64,000 nucleotides of DNA from Linum tenue (GCA_946122785.1 CAMGYJ010000003.1:25127811-25191810); one strand, 5' to 3'; positions 43,390 through 54,790 are shown, counted from the first letter of the stretch. Numbers and translations: made by a program. The notes: a model not told the origin generated them from the sequence alone.

Positions 43390-43870
43390 TCTGCTCCGGC
43401 CAGGCGGACCGCGTCCGCTCCGGCCAGGCGGACGGCGAGCTTACTGTATTAAAAAAAAAAAACTTACCTCGCCGACGACTTGAGCAGCGGCGCCGCGGCT
43501 TCTCCTGGGCGGCGAGCTTCTTCTCCTGGGCGGTGGCGTCGAGCAGAGGAGGAGGAGGTCCGGCGGCGTCGGCGAGCAGAGGAGTGGGAGGGTGGTCGCC
43601 GGCGTTGGTGAGCAGAGGAGGAGGAGATCCGGCGGCCGTCGGCGAGCAGAGGACTGGGAGGGTGGTCGCCGGCGTCGAGTGAGCAGAGGAGAAGTGAGAG
43701 GGGGTCGGCAGAGCAGTGGGGGTGGGGGCTGAGTGGGGGGGGGGGGTGGGGGTGGGTGGGAGGGGGGAGGAGGTGGATAGATAGGGTTAGGGGGCAGGGG
43801 TAAATTAGTCTTTTCTTTCCTAACTATGGGCGGCAAATAGTAATACGACGGGCGGCAAATAGCGATTCAC
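43390..43870 (-). repeat. Right terminal inverted repeat of the MULE
   Basis: Inverted copy of 35792-36270. The minus strand carries the same GTAAGT donor (43462-43467) that could splice to the acceptor at 42144, six bases before the transposase ATG. Confidence 0.9.
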
Positions 43871-44054
43871 TTCGTTTTATCGTTGTTTCCCTTTTCCCCA
43901 GGTACCTCCCCTTTGTTCAAGGCAGACAGTCACCCAACTTTTAATCAAGGCGTCTTTTACCTTCTTCGTCCCTCTCCTACGTTCTTATCAGGCTTTTGTT
44001 TCCTTTCTTACATTGTGCTTTCATTTCGCTTCCGTTTACTCTGCTCTCACAAAC

Positions 44055-45690
44055 ATGCCTGGTCATAAACTCCTTCTTGATCTTACTGATAGAGATGGCC
44101 TCCATTCTCTTTTGAAGTTGCGCTTGTTGCACGCATGGGGTTCGTACGGTTTGAAGGATCCTTCCTACGTCTTCAACTACTGCACTCTATGGACTGACGA
44201 AGAGGTTGGAATTTTGTTTACCAAATCGTTTAGTTAGTCTTTTCTGAGCTTTAGCAGCAACGCGTGAGATCGACGTGTTGTTTCTCAATGTATTTACTGG
44301 TTTTTTGTTTTTGCAGGGGACTTTGGTTCAAGGGGTTTCTCCTGCGAACTTGACTCAGCATTTTGCGCTGTTGTTGCAGCTGGGCTCTGTGTATTTGGTT
44401 AGCAATTTTCGTGTCCAACCGTCGTCCGCTGTTTATCGTTACTGCTCTCATAAACTGAATATCGTCCTCTCTAGAGATACACGGTTTGAAGACGTCACTG
44501 CTGCTTCGACTGCTTTTTGGTCCGATTCGTTTGAATTTGTGCCGTATATCTCATTGCATTCTCGGGTTCGCCAATCAGTCTATCTTACAGGTTTTGTGTT
44601 CTTGCACCTTTCGCTTTGTATTTCCTGATTTTTCCTTTTTCGACACATTTATTCCCTTCTAATTTTCCATGTTCTTGTAGATGTTGTGGGAGCTGTTGTC
44701 AGTGTTACTAGTATTTCGCATTCCATAACGTCTTTTGGTCGCAGTGTTCGTAGGGAGCTGGTTGTTCAGAATGAAAGGTCTTGCCCCTTATCTTCTTAGT
44801 GATTTTGTTTTTGCACTCTTCTCATCTTTTCCGTTGGCTGATTGTGTCCTCTTTTTACTTGCGCTTTCCTTTCGACAGCTGAATGCCACTTGATATTATC
44901 CTTTGGAGTGAAATTGCGCGCTCGCTTGATGGTGAAGAGTTGGCACATCTGGGCCACGGCGGTCCTGTTGTGCTTGCTATTACTGACCTTCGCGTTACGG
45001 GCACTACTAGAGGTATAGTTTGGTCCCTACTTTTCTTTTTCGTTATCAATTTATACCCCTCTGCATTTTTTACTCATACTGTTTGCCCGCTTACCTGTTG
45101 ACAAAGGGCTTCGCTTTGTCCAGTACTCCTGGTACACGCTGTGTTTTGGAACCGATATCTGACATGGCCATAGTGATCCAAACTACGTGAGTGCTTGCCA
45201 CCTGCCAGTTCATACGTTGTCTGGCGTTTCTTTACTATACCTTATTTGTTTCTTTAACATGTAGGTTTTTTCCATAGACAAATATGGTACAATATTATCT
45301 CCCGAGGTTCTCCACCCCTGCTGAAGCTGTAGCGTTTGAAGCTGAATGCACCAAAACTGTCTCACAGCTCCTTGCTCTTTGTACAATGGCACGTGCAGAT
45401 GTAGGTCTTTTCTCAGTTATTGTTCCCTCTACTGTTCTTTCGTTTTGTTGCGTGATGTTTGCTTCGACTTTGTTTATCAGTTCTTATACCTCCAACTCCT
45501 TCTTCGTAACGACTTTATGAGTTTGGAATGTTAAGCAGTATGCCTTTCTATTCGCCTATGTCATCTCAGTACAAATGTTTATGTGCTCTGCCTGAAGGTG
45601 TTTTCCGCCTCCCATCTTGGTGGGATCACATTATTTTATGATTGCGATTGTGTTGTAGGAAACTATCCACTTGCCCTCCTTGGAGTGTTG
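44055..45690 (+). pseudogene. Replication factor A1-like (RPA70, OB-fold) gene, broken
   Basis: Spliced plus-strand gene resembling plant RFA1-like single-strand DNA-binding proteins. Exon 1 (44055-44204) has MPGHKLLLDLTDRD...LHAWGSYG...LWTDEE. Exon 2 (44317-44590) has GTLVQGVSPANLTQHFALLL, then GSVYLVSNFRVQ and FEFVPYISL. Exon 3 (44681-44777) has DVVGAVVSVTSISHSITSFG. Exon 4 (44878-45012) has MPLDIILWSEIARSL, then PVVLAITDLRV. Exon 5 (45107-45186) has LSSTPGTRCVLEP. These follow the order of the DUF223/RPA1 OB folds. Joining exons 3 and 4 gives a stop just before MPLDIILW, and exon 5 is out of frame. The C-terminal zinc-finger OB fold is not recognisable beyond weak traces to 45690. It is probably a pseudogene, perhaps carried there by a Helitron. 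The MULE sits about 185 bp upstream. Confidence 0.65.
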
Positions 45691-45852
45691 TACTTTCTTC
45701 GGTTGATAGTGCTTTCCACTCCCTTTGCGCTCATTACTCACTGCCTTATTTGTTGATTCCACTCTAGCACATATGTACAAGGCGAGATATCATCCCCGAT
45801 GTGACTTCCTAAATGCACCAGCTGGTCAGAATTTATTTAAAAAGGGGCTTAG
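45691..45852. other. Spacer without recognisable feature
   Basis: Short region between the RPA-like pseudogene and a LINE remnant. Confidence 0.3.
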
Positions 45853-46435
45853 ATGACAATTTGGATGTGGGACATCCATACTCACTCGTATAGATCATTG
45901 GTTATCATCTTCTCCCCCTTCATCAGTTCTTTTGCGAGGAGTCTTGCTGCCGAACACTTATGTGGCGCCTCTCATTCATTCGCTCACCCCGTACATGGAA
46001 TGGTGATCTTATTCGAGCTACATTCACTAGTGACAGCGTGACATGGATCCTTTCCATTCCTCTCCCGACAACTCCTCAACCTGACACACTCATTTGGCAT
46101 TACTCCAACAATGGCCAATACACAGTGAAGACGGGATATCAATTATTGTCAGTGGCTAGAACTGAAATGTTTGATGCTCTTCCACAACACATGGACAAGA
46201 AGTTTTAGAAGACTATGGATTCTACCTATCTCGCGCAAGTTGAAGTTCCTTTTACGGCGGATTGTGCGCGGCTTCTTACCGTTCCATTCCATTCTTCAGG
46301 CTAAGTCATTAAGTTCCACAAGTATATTTCTTGTGTGTTCTACTGTAGCTGAAACTATATCCCACTACCTTTTTAATTACAGGATAGCTCGTGCACTTTT
46401 GGTATTGGCTGGAAGGACCATATTCACCAAGACAT
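45853..46435 (+). pseudogene. LINE (L1-type) 3' end with zf-RVT region
   Basis: Frames 45853-46041, 45960-46208 and 46171-46437 together match the C-terminal part of plant L1 LINE reverse-transcriptase ORFs: WNGDLIRATFTSDSVTWILS, then IPLP...PDTLIWHYSNNGQYTV, then KTGYQLLS. A frameshift follows, then RKLKFLLRRIVRGFLPFHSI, where the zinc-binding motif of the zf-RVT domain should follow but its cysteines are mostly lost. The upstream RT and endonuclease are absent, as expected for a 5'-truncated LINE. It is inactive. It abuts a copia fragment at about 46530. Confidence 0.7.
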
Positions 46436-46539
46436 AAGTCATTTGGTTGCTGATAAAGCTTGGCACCAGCCTTTCTTTTCTATGCAGATGAATAAAACTA
46501 ACATTGCAGAATTAGTGTTCTCATTATGGAGACTTTGGA

Positions 46540-47545
46540 AAGGCACTGCTGGTTAGTTTATGACCATATCCAGTACCTTCCGGGCTCCACTCGCAGATAT
46601 CCTATTGATGACTATGTTGGATATGACATGCTAACATCTTATAGAAGAGCTTATGCTCTTTCCATGATAACTCAGTTGGAACCAAAGACCTTTGAAAATG
46701 CTCAAAAGGATGAAAATTGGAATAGAGCTCCACATGAAGAGTTGATGGCTCTCATTTCCAATAACACTTCGGATATATGTTGATTACCTCTAAACAAAAA
46801 GAAAATTGGTTGCAAGTGGGTTTCAAACCCAAACCTAAGCCAGATGGGAATATAGAGATACATAATGCTAGATTGGTTGCCAAAGGGTATGCACAGATGT
46901 ATGGTGTGGACTTCCTGGATACTTTATAACTAGAATCCAAAAACAACACAGTGAAGACCTTATTGGCAGTAGCAACTATTCATGAGTGGAATTTGCAGCA
47001 AATGGATGTCTCCAATGCTTTCTTAAATGGAGATTTAGAAGAAGATGCTTATATGGAGATACCTCAAGGTCTTTCAATTGAAGATGACACTACTGGAATG
47101 GCTTGTAAGCTCAATAAATTCTTATATGGATTGAAACAAGCTACCATGCAATGGTTTGCCAAGCTAGTTAGTTCATTACTGAAGAATGGTTTCATTCAAT
47201 CTGCTTCTTATTATTTTTATGTATGTGAAGTGGGTACAAGGTATAATTGTAGTGTTATTTGTATATGTTGATGATATTATCTCGGCAGGCAGGGTCTAGA
47301 TGAGAGGATTTGGTAGTTGTCAAGCTTTATCTCAAGCAGGAATTCAAAATCAAAGATCAAGGCCCCTTGAAGTATTTTCTAGGACTTGACATTGAAAGGA
47401 ATTTCTCTGAGATCAATGTATCACTAAGGAAGTACCGTATGGATTTACTGGAGGATACTGGTTTCTTGGATGCAAAGAGTTGTAGAAGTCCCATTGATTG
47501 CAAGGTTAAGCTTAATGCAACAAATGGGTAGTTGTTGGACTAGAA
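46540..47545 (+). pseudogene. Ty1/copia reverse transcriptase fragment
   Basis: Broken frames spell the RVT_2 region of a copia polyprotein: YPIDDYVGYDML, then LEPKTFENAQKDENW, IGCKWV, NARLVAKGYAQ, LLAVATIHEWNLQQMDVSNA, FLNGDLEEDAYMEIPQG and LNKFLYGLKQATMQWF. The polymerase YVDD motif (about 47260-47275, after a frameshift) is followed by FKIKDQGPLKYFLGLDIERN. Stops lie near 46783, 46930, 47270 and 47528. Neither LTRs nor RNase H are seen. It is unrelated in sequence detail to the intact copia element at 58-62 kb. Confidence 0.85.
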
Positions 47546-48269
47546 TCACCAAGAGCACATGGCACAACAACATGCGCGAATGTTGCAAAGTTCAATCCAG
47601 AGGAAGAATAATTTGCTTGAAACATTTCGGAGTGGCAGCCTTTTCGTTATTGAAGGAAGTTGTTGAAGAAGCAAACATTGACTCTTCAGTTTTCTGTTAA
47701 ACGCTTTTACTGTTTACTTTGTATTGACGAATGGTTTTTAGCCACATCACTGTTACTGTTGCTTAATAGTAAAACTTGAACTCTATAAATAACAGAAACC
47801 CGTTCCTCCTTTCCTATTTTTTCTATAAGAGGAGCCAGTGAAATTTTGTAAAGCCATTAGTAGATTATGGAACCGAGGATATCTCCGGAGATGGAAATTA
47901 GGAGAAGGAAGGGGAAGACCAAACAAAAACGAAAGGAAATAAGGAGTGGAATATAGAAGGGGAAAATATGAGTTGGACTAGAGGTGGAGAATAGAGGAAG
48001 TTGAAATTAAAGGGGAGAAAGGGATTTGTGTAGCCAACTGGGTGAAGGCGTGAAGTTTTTCAGTCAAAGAAGCGGTTTGTCGATCAATAAAATGCATCGG
48101 AGAGTGAACTTTGGAGGTGCATTAATAAAAAGCTTGAGATTATTTGAAAGAGTATTAAGTCAAAACTGCCCCTCCATGAAACACTCTGCTTGCAGTAAAT
48201 TAAAAATAGACAAAATTTATGTATTAATCCTGATCTTATATTTTTAGATAATAAATTTCCAAATAAACA
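47546..48269. other. Stretch without recognisable gene
   Basis: Purine-rich at 47860-48040; no coding similarity. Confidence 0.35.
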
Positions 48270-49500
48270 CTTCACGGATTTGAATTTTCTATTCTTTCAA
48301 GCTTCCATGACAACTTTAATTTTCCATGTTACTTTATTATTATTTTTAAGCTCAAAACTAACTATAAATAAATGAACATATAAATAAGCATTACTATGAT
48401 TCAAACACATAATTATTAAATTATTGTAGCTTAAAGTTCGTAACCAGTAAGACAAACTCTATTTCATAATATTAATTGCAAAATTAATCATATAAATTAC
48501 ATAAATAATTTTAATTACTATAATAAAATTGAGACTATCAAGTTATCTCACATTTTAATATATTACTAATAAGTTCTTGATATTTTGGCTTCATCGGTAA
48601 AATTGATATTGAATCAAAATTAGATGATTTTAAAGTGAATCTTATCATATAAACATAAATTTTATGATTACAAATAAATTACATTAATACAAATCATCAA
48701 TTATATTCTTCTAAAATTAGGCTTCACCATTTCAAATTTTCTCAATTGTTAAGCATCCACATAAGCCTTGATTTTCCACGCCACTTTTAATATTTTATTT
48801 TTTTGAATTCAACACTTATTAAAACTATACGAACATATAAATAAGAGTTACTAGGATTCAAACACACAACCTATGTGGCCGATATTTATTATAGTATAAA
48901 GTAGGGTAATGTCTATTTTTATCCAAACCTATTAAAATGTTTTTAATTATCCAAATCTTTCGTAATGCATCAAAATATTAGTCATTTTTACGTTATCGTT
49001 AATAATTTTCTAACTCTTTTATTAGTTAAAATACTAAAATTTTAGAATGTTGATCTTCATGTCTCTTCCAAGTCAGTATCATGTTGCCAAGTCAATATTA
49101 CTAACAAAATTGATAACTGAAAAGTTAACATTTGGTTAATTCTTAGTATTTCGATAGGTTTTGCTAATAAAAAAAAATTCGAAAAATATTTGGCTAATAA
49201 ATAGTCATTACCCTATAAAGTATATAACAAGTAATACTAAAATATATTTTACCATACAATCTAATAAGATAGATAAACTATATCGACGATATTAATTATT
49301 GTAACAAGATTGAGACTATCATTTTATCCGACGTATATAATTTCTTACTTCTAAAATTTATTTTATCTTTTCACTATATCGATAAAATCAGTATTGAATC
49401 AAAATTTAGATGAATTTAGAGTAAATCTAATGATATAAACATAAATTTATGATTACAAATAATTTACAGCAATCCAAATTATCAACTAACCAAAAAATAG
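48270..49500. repeat. Degenerate tandem duplication, second copy interrupted by a MITE
   Basis: 48270-48720 and 48721-49500 (minus 48903-49214) share ordered blocks: 'ttttccatgttac / ttttccacgccac', 'gaacatataaataag', '(a/g)attcaaacaca', 'attgagactatca', 'aaaatt(a)gat.gaatcaaaatt(t)aga', 'taaacataaattttatgattacaaataa'. Substantially diverged, so old. Contains tRNA-B-box-like 'gattcaaac' segments on the minus strand. Confidence 0.65.
48903..49214. mobile_element. MITE
   Basis: 312 bp. Ends AGGGTAATG(T/A)CTATTT in inverted orientation, flanked by 7-bp direct repeats ataaagt (48896-48902, 49215-49221). A degraded relative lies at 270-617. No coding capacity; superfamily not assigned. Confidence 0.8.
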
Positions 49501-50253
49501 ACTAATTATAATTTCAAATTATTAATAATTATCGGTTTGGCAGGTTGTTGCCAGAAGTTTTGACACCTTTTTGATGATATAAAAGCAAACTAATTCATCA
49601 AAAATAATAATTATAAAATTAAATGGGCCATTGCCTGGGAACATATCTAGTAGAATAAGGATATGATTGTATCTTTTATTTTCATTATGAATTGAATCCC
49701 AATTTTTGGCAACCGCCATTAACATGTAGCTAGTTTGACTTGATGAATTAATTTAGTATTCTCTTTTCTTTTATTATTTGTATTGTTTGGCCACTAATAC
49801 ACTGATTTGTAGCTAATTAGGTTATTGGTGATAGTAAGACCCTAATATTTGTATATATTTCATATGACGTAGTAACTTATCAGAGCGACAATAGATTCCA
49901 TAAGGTTCTATGTGATCTTAAGTGAGATTTCGGGTATAAGGCTAAATAGCTAATTCATTGAGCTATGATGGTAGGATTTGATTTGACTGATTACTACGTG
50001 GTAATTGCCGACATGGATAGTTAGCACATTAGTGATATCCTGACTACAGAGATTTGGATTAAAACAAATATAACAAGTGAATTAATTTGTGAATAGGTAG
50101 TAATTTCCACGGTTTCTCGCAACCTTCTCCATTGATTTTCAACCTACGTTTATTTCAGTTGTTTTGTTTAATTTACCTCACCTTAAATATTTATTTCATT
50201 ACTTAAACCATTTTCACATATAGTTTACATCATTGGACTTTCAAATTATTACA
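49501..50253. other. AT-rich stretch without recognisable gene
   Basis: No gene, repeat or element end identified. Confidence 0.35.
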
Positions 50254-52554
50254 ACTAGTTAATTAGCCCGTGCTACGCAACGGGTTTCAGTTAATCTATG
50301 AATTGTGATGATTAACCAAGGATAAAAGTATCAAATAATTTTTTTTTTTAGAAAAAAATCCCAAATATGTAAGGTTTGACCCTATTGAAAATATGAAAAT
50401 ATGAAAATTGACCCTATTGAAAATATGAAAATTTTAATTTTACCATGTTAGAGAAAATAAGTGAAAGTACCGAAGCAATAACTAAATAATGGATATTAGA
50501 AAAGGAAATATGTTAACTTGAAAAGGATTTTCAGTAGAATGAAAAATAAGAAACGATGACGGATATACAAATCTTCAATCAATAATGCCAGTTCTAATAG
50601 TGCACTACTTGAAAAGTAGTGATACATCCAAGGCCAAACAACTAACCGAGTGCTTCAAGTAATCATAAGTCCACTAAATAGATCTTAACTTCGGATGGAA
50701 TAGTTAATAATGACATGGTTTGAGTGGTTGGTTACAATATAAGGAATAAATTCGCCTATCAGTCTTCGTTACGAAAATTGTAATGACATTCTCAGCAAGA
50801 AGAGTGGTTACCTTTCTGATGGGAAAAGAGTTGCGAGCAAAGATATCTTTAAGTGAAGAAATGAAAGCGTACTATGAAATTGCTTTAATAATAATTATAG
50901 ATGGTGGGAATCGTAGCATGCTAACTCATTCTCTACTATTACTTGCAAGTACTTCAAGCCCTATATCTTTTCAAGCATTCAAACATAGATGAAACTGCAT
51001 GCTACTCTAATGAAAACAAATTTCCAGTATGAAAAGAGAATAGGGAGAAATAAGATTATGATCTAAATTCACTGGAGAGCTTTCAATCGAGGCAAACAAT
51101 AAGGATTCATGATAAAGCTGCTAGCATGACCCAAGTGAATCATCAACTGATGTTAGTTCTTGCTCAATCCTTTTCATGTAGTATAACTCAAAGCCTGAAA
51201 GGAAAAATGGAAGTGAATGCTGATGAACTCTCCACCATTTGGTCGTTGATAATACCCTTCGTTGTCTTGCTAAGATAACACATCCATAGTAAACATAAGT
51301 ATCAAGGGTATATTAGCATATATAAAGTTTCAGCTCAAAAAACATGCAATGAAAAGAGAGCAAAAGCGAATCAATCCAAGTCCTCAACTCTACAAACTAT
51401 GGTTCTAATATTCTCCTTAGCATGACCTATTTCATAATCTTTGCTTGCAGTACAATATGACTGCTAAGAAACGGATCTAATATACTAACTTCTTTAGAAG
51501 AATATGCACAGAGTAAATAAGAAACTAATGGAGTTAAACTAAGAGAAAACCCCAGGAATTATGCTGTAAGCTAGAATGCCATTCCCACGACTCTATCACG
51601 TAATAGAAATTCTGAAATAATGAACTTTGAGCTTGAATGAAAAGGTGACTCAAAAGTGTGCTAAAATTCTAGTGTTTCCAAAGTTGCAATCAGATTGGGA
51701 AATCCAAAAGTCATATTATAGTTAAACAAACTGGGAATCAAATTATACTATTCCCACTTTGCTGCCTATTATCCTCAAGTTCATATGGGCTAAGGGGGAA
51801 ATAAACAGTACTGCAAATGGATCAATGAATCATCGGAAGCAGCTCCTCCTAATCAAACAAAAGGAATAAAATTTGGGGTCTGACCGTAGCTTGGAACATT
51901 TACTGGATAGAGAAAACTGAAATTGAAAAGAAAGGGGAAAAAAACAAAGAGGGAGAAGGATACAAACAGAGCAACGGAGTAATCCCTTCTTCTCCATCAA
52001 ATCCTATAACAAAGCAATCCCCAACAAAGCTTTCCTCAACAAAGAATCCAACCACGACCACCATTGAATCCGCCATTCTCAATCTCGATCAATCCACCAG
52101 AGAGTTTCATCAATTAGGGTTTCTAAAATGGGAAAAGGAAGAACTAATCCCTAATCAAACTTTGGATGTCAATCGTGCTAGGTAGGGCTTAAACCCAGTA
52201 TGATTGAGTGGTAAGCATGGAAATGGCAGAGAAACTTTCTCCATGGAATCGATTTTGAAGAGAAGAAGACTTAATCCGACTATCGCACCTTCAGTTTTCG
52301 CGGAGGTGATTAAGATATATAGGAGGCAGAGCATGCTCTTCCCTTCCAGATCCATCTTCCCTGAGATCCTTTCATTTGCTTTGTTTCGATTATATGGGAA
52401 AAGAAAAAGGAGATGAAGAGAATGGAGGGTAGAGAAGAATGGGGTAGAGAAAGGATAGGGGGGAAAAAGTTAAACATGAGAGAGGGAAGAATGGTCGCAA
52501 TTTGCAAAAGAAAAAGTCTGACAGGAGAGAGATGCACAAAGACGTGTTTTTAGA
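50254..52554 (-). mobile_element. Non-autonomous Helitron
   Basis: On the minus strand the 3' end is CTAGT (50258-50254), preceded by an 8-base spacer and a hairpin with CCCGT/ACGGG arms (minus strand cccgttgcgtagcacggg). The next base is T. The candidate 5' end is TCTAAAAACACGTC (from 52554), preceded by A. This fits Helitron rules: TC start, hairpin plus CTRRT end, insertion between A and T with no target duplication. The interior lacks Rep/helicase. 51900-52500 looks like a captured gene start (see next entry). The 5' end is less certain than the 3' end. Confidence 0.6.
51890..52480 (-). other. Possible captured gene leader inside the Helitron
   Basis: The minus strand has a pyrimidine-rich leader (52430-52540), an ATG frame starting MDLEGKSMLCLLYILITSAK at 52355, and another starting MRMADSMVVVVGFFVEESFV at 52082. 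Neither resembles a family I know. They look like 5' ends of a plant transcription unit. Confidence 0.3.
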
Positions 52555-53168
52555 TATAAGAATTTAATGGATACGATTCCCTTACAAACTAACTGATCAA
52601 CGGTCAAAACTTAGCTATCCCAAAGTAGTGAACTCGGGATCAGCTAAAACCGCCCTCGGGAAATCAAAAAGTTCCGCGGTGAACAGTGCTCTGAACAGTG
52701 TTTCCCGATTTTTGGTAATTTTTGTCTGCTTGTGGCTTAATAATTCTAATATAGGAATTGAGACATTATGCCTTTGACCTATTATTTCCCGCTATCGATC
52801 GAAAAATCGCTGTTTACGTAGGAAAAATGGCCAGAATTGATGAAAAAAAATATAAAATACAATGGGAGCTTGTTTGGTATGGTTGGGTGACAATCTCCTA
52901 AAGTGAAAACCACACTTTCTTACGGCTGACAATTATTGGCGGCGGACTCGGGACTCCTCTCTCTAGGTGGTGTCTATCTTCTTGTCCGATATGGTTCCAG
53001 GGTGAGATGACATTCACCAAAATCCAACGTCAAGACAAATTATCCCTGGACTCTCCAGCGGCCCTGACATCACGTTTTCGGTAAGCCTTCCAGTTTCCGG
53101 CGATGCTCAGTTCCACAGAGTAACGGGCAAGATTGTAGGCAGCAAATCTATGCCTGCCTACTGGATCA

Positions 53169-54466
53169 CTAGGGCTTACTTAGCGAGACAGTGACATTGA
53201 CGTAGTTAGCTTCCTCTTCGGCCATCCAATCCGAGAGAATCACTCTGTATCTCATGAATATCTCGTCCATAAGTTTCCGTTGCGGACCAAACTGACGGAC
53301 CAGTAGTGGCTCCATCACCGCCCTAATGCACCTGGCCACATTGTGCCCGGCGTCTTGTCGGGATTCAGGCAAGTTTACTTCTCCATCATAGGGATTCCAA
53401 CTAGATTCCCAAACCTCCAGACGCTCGATGGCGAAAGAGCCCTGTTTCTGGACTTCGGATTCTACTTCCGTTGGGGATGGCATGTAAGTTGGGAGATTGA
53501 AGGAGTCCAGTTTCCCTTGATCTACCAATCCCTGAAGAGTACAACAACATAATTATTATAACAAAATATGAAGAAACATAACATCCTAATAATTAGAACA
53601 ACAAATATGTTTCACCGTACCTCGGATGCCATTTGATTTAGGACCACAGACAAGAGTTGGTGGACATAAAAGTAGTGCATGGTGGAAGGACTTTGAGATC
53701 TCCTTCCCAGTAATGTAAAAACAATTCGTCCTCCTCGTACCAGCTCTTGTGCCCTGCAGCTCAGAAAGAACGAGAAATCTGTCTGGAATTGAGCGTAGTA
53801 GGCTTTTAAAACACTTGAGGGACTACTGCTCCCAACAGAAATGTTTCCCTTATTCATCTCTTCCAGACCGGGAGGAACCCGAGATAGCCAGTGGAGGCTA
53901 TAGGACGAGTGAATGAAGTGAAGACTGTCGGATGGGAAAAGCTTGCCGTAGAAAGACCCAGGCACTCCATTGAAGAGCATCGGTGACTCGATCCGCAATT
54001 CGCGTTTCATCTTTTCTTTGAACCCGTGTAAGGACCTGAAGACACTGTTGAAGTCATTTCCCGGGAGGTCATTCAGGAAAACCTGAAACTCGGGAGATTC
54101 ATGGCCTAACTCCCTGCTAACCTTGGCCACTGCTTTGATGAGCTCTGACATGGCGAATAGAGTGTTGGGTCCTGAAGCGCATCCCAGATCGGCGATGGCT
54201 AGATGCCTTCCGGAGAAACTCGAGCTACTGACGAGCCCCACAGCGGCTTCCTCTATTATGGGACGAGTCATTGATATCACCTTCCGCTGCCAAAAAGAAG
54301 AAAGGAAGTAAGAATCTCGAATTGATGCAATACGTTACCCCTGTCGATGGATTTCAAACAGACCGGACTCTCTAATAAAATTTACCTGCAGCAAGGAGTT
54401 GGCAGCATAGCTTGAGTCTTCCGTTCCACCATTCATATGAAGCACATGAGACACAGACACTTCCAT
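53169..54466 (-). CDS. SABATH-family carboxyl methyltransferase, copy B
   Basis: SAM-dependent carboxyl methyltransferase, paralogue of the gene at 24819-26164. Exons 54466-54386, 54286-53621 and 53531-53169 with GT-AG introns encode 369 residues. Exons 2 and 3 are exactly as long as in copy A, with the same splice phases. The start MEVSVSHVLHMNGGTEDSSY is four residues longer than in copy A. Retained motifs: SAM-binding IADLGCASGPNTL, FLNDLPGNDFN, GVPGSFYGKLFPSDSLHF, SSYSLHWLSRVPPGL and HNVARCIRAVMEP. Differences cluster after the RRSQSPST segment (residues about 230-240) and in exon 3, regions near the substrate pocket cap and C-terminus, so substrate use may differ between the copies. No disabling change seen. 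Confidence 0.9.
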
Positions 54467-54548
54467 ATCAGAGTATTCCTTCTTCTAAACAAGGTCTTTG
54501 AAAGTAGCTGACTTTGCCTTGGAAATTGCAAATGAGCCGCCTTCTTTC

Positions 54549-54561
54549 CTTAAATAAATAG
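54549..54561 (-). promoter_or_regulatory. Candidate TATA box of SABATH copy B
   Basis: Minus-strand CTATTTATTTAAG about 85-95 bp upstream of the start codon, positionally conserved with copy A. Confidence 0.45.
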
Positions 54562-54689
54562 AAAGGCCGCAACAACAGTACCCTTGGTTGAAAGGCCGCT
54601 ACAAAACCACGTCTAGTGTCAAACGTGGCCAAACGCAAGTCATATTATGAGTTTACCCTTTCTTTATCCCAAAAAAATCTACACAATAA

Positions 54690-54790
54690 ATAAAAGCGAA
54701 ATGAGAAAACTTGAAGTCTCATAGACACTTACTAGGATTCGAACCATGACCATTTTAAAGAAAAACAAAGATCATAACCAATCACACTAA
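54690..54790 (-). repeat. tRNA-like SINE head
   Basis: The minus strand has an A-box-like TAGTGTGATTGGTTA (about 54764-54778) followed 20 bases later by a perfect B box GGTTCGAATCC (54745-54735). Similar B-box-like segments with matching downstream sequence occur at about 48400 and 48860. No tRNA cloverleaf can be completed. Confidence 0.5.

Larger units (their letters stand above)
35792..43870. mobile_element. Near-complete Mutator-like element with transposase and PMD genes
   Basis: About 480-bp terminal inverted repeats start gtgaatcgctatttgccgcc at both ends. Inside are two convergent multi-exon genes: a plant mobile domain protein on the plus strand, and a MuDR/FAR1-type transposase with OTU-like C-terminal exon on the minus strand. 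Gene layout resembles maize MuDR (convergent mudrA and mudrB), but the second gene is PMD-like. The flanks 'tttcttcta' and 'ttcgtttta' agree at 6 of 9 positions and may be a decayed target duplication. One frameshift in the OTU part suggests it may no longer be fully autonomous. Confidence 0.9.

Noticed and set aside
43883..44054. Longer reading of the RPA-like protein upstream of 44055
   Set aside because: The frame is open but lacks family resemblance; kept only as a possible leader.
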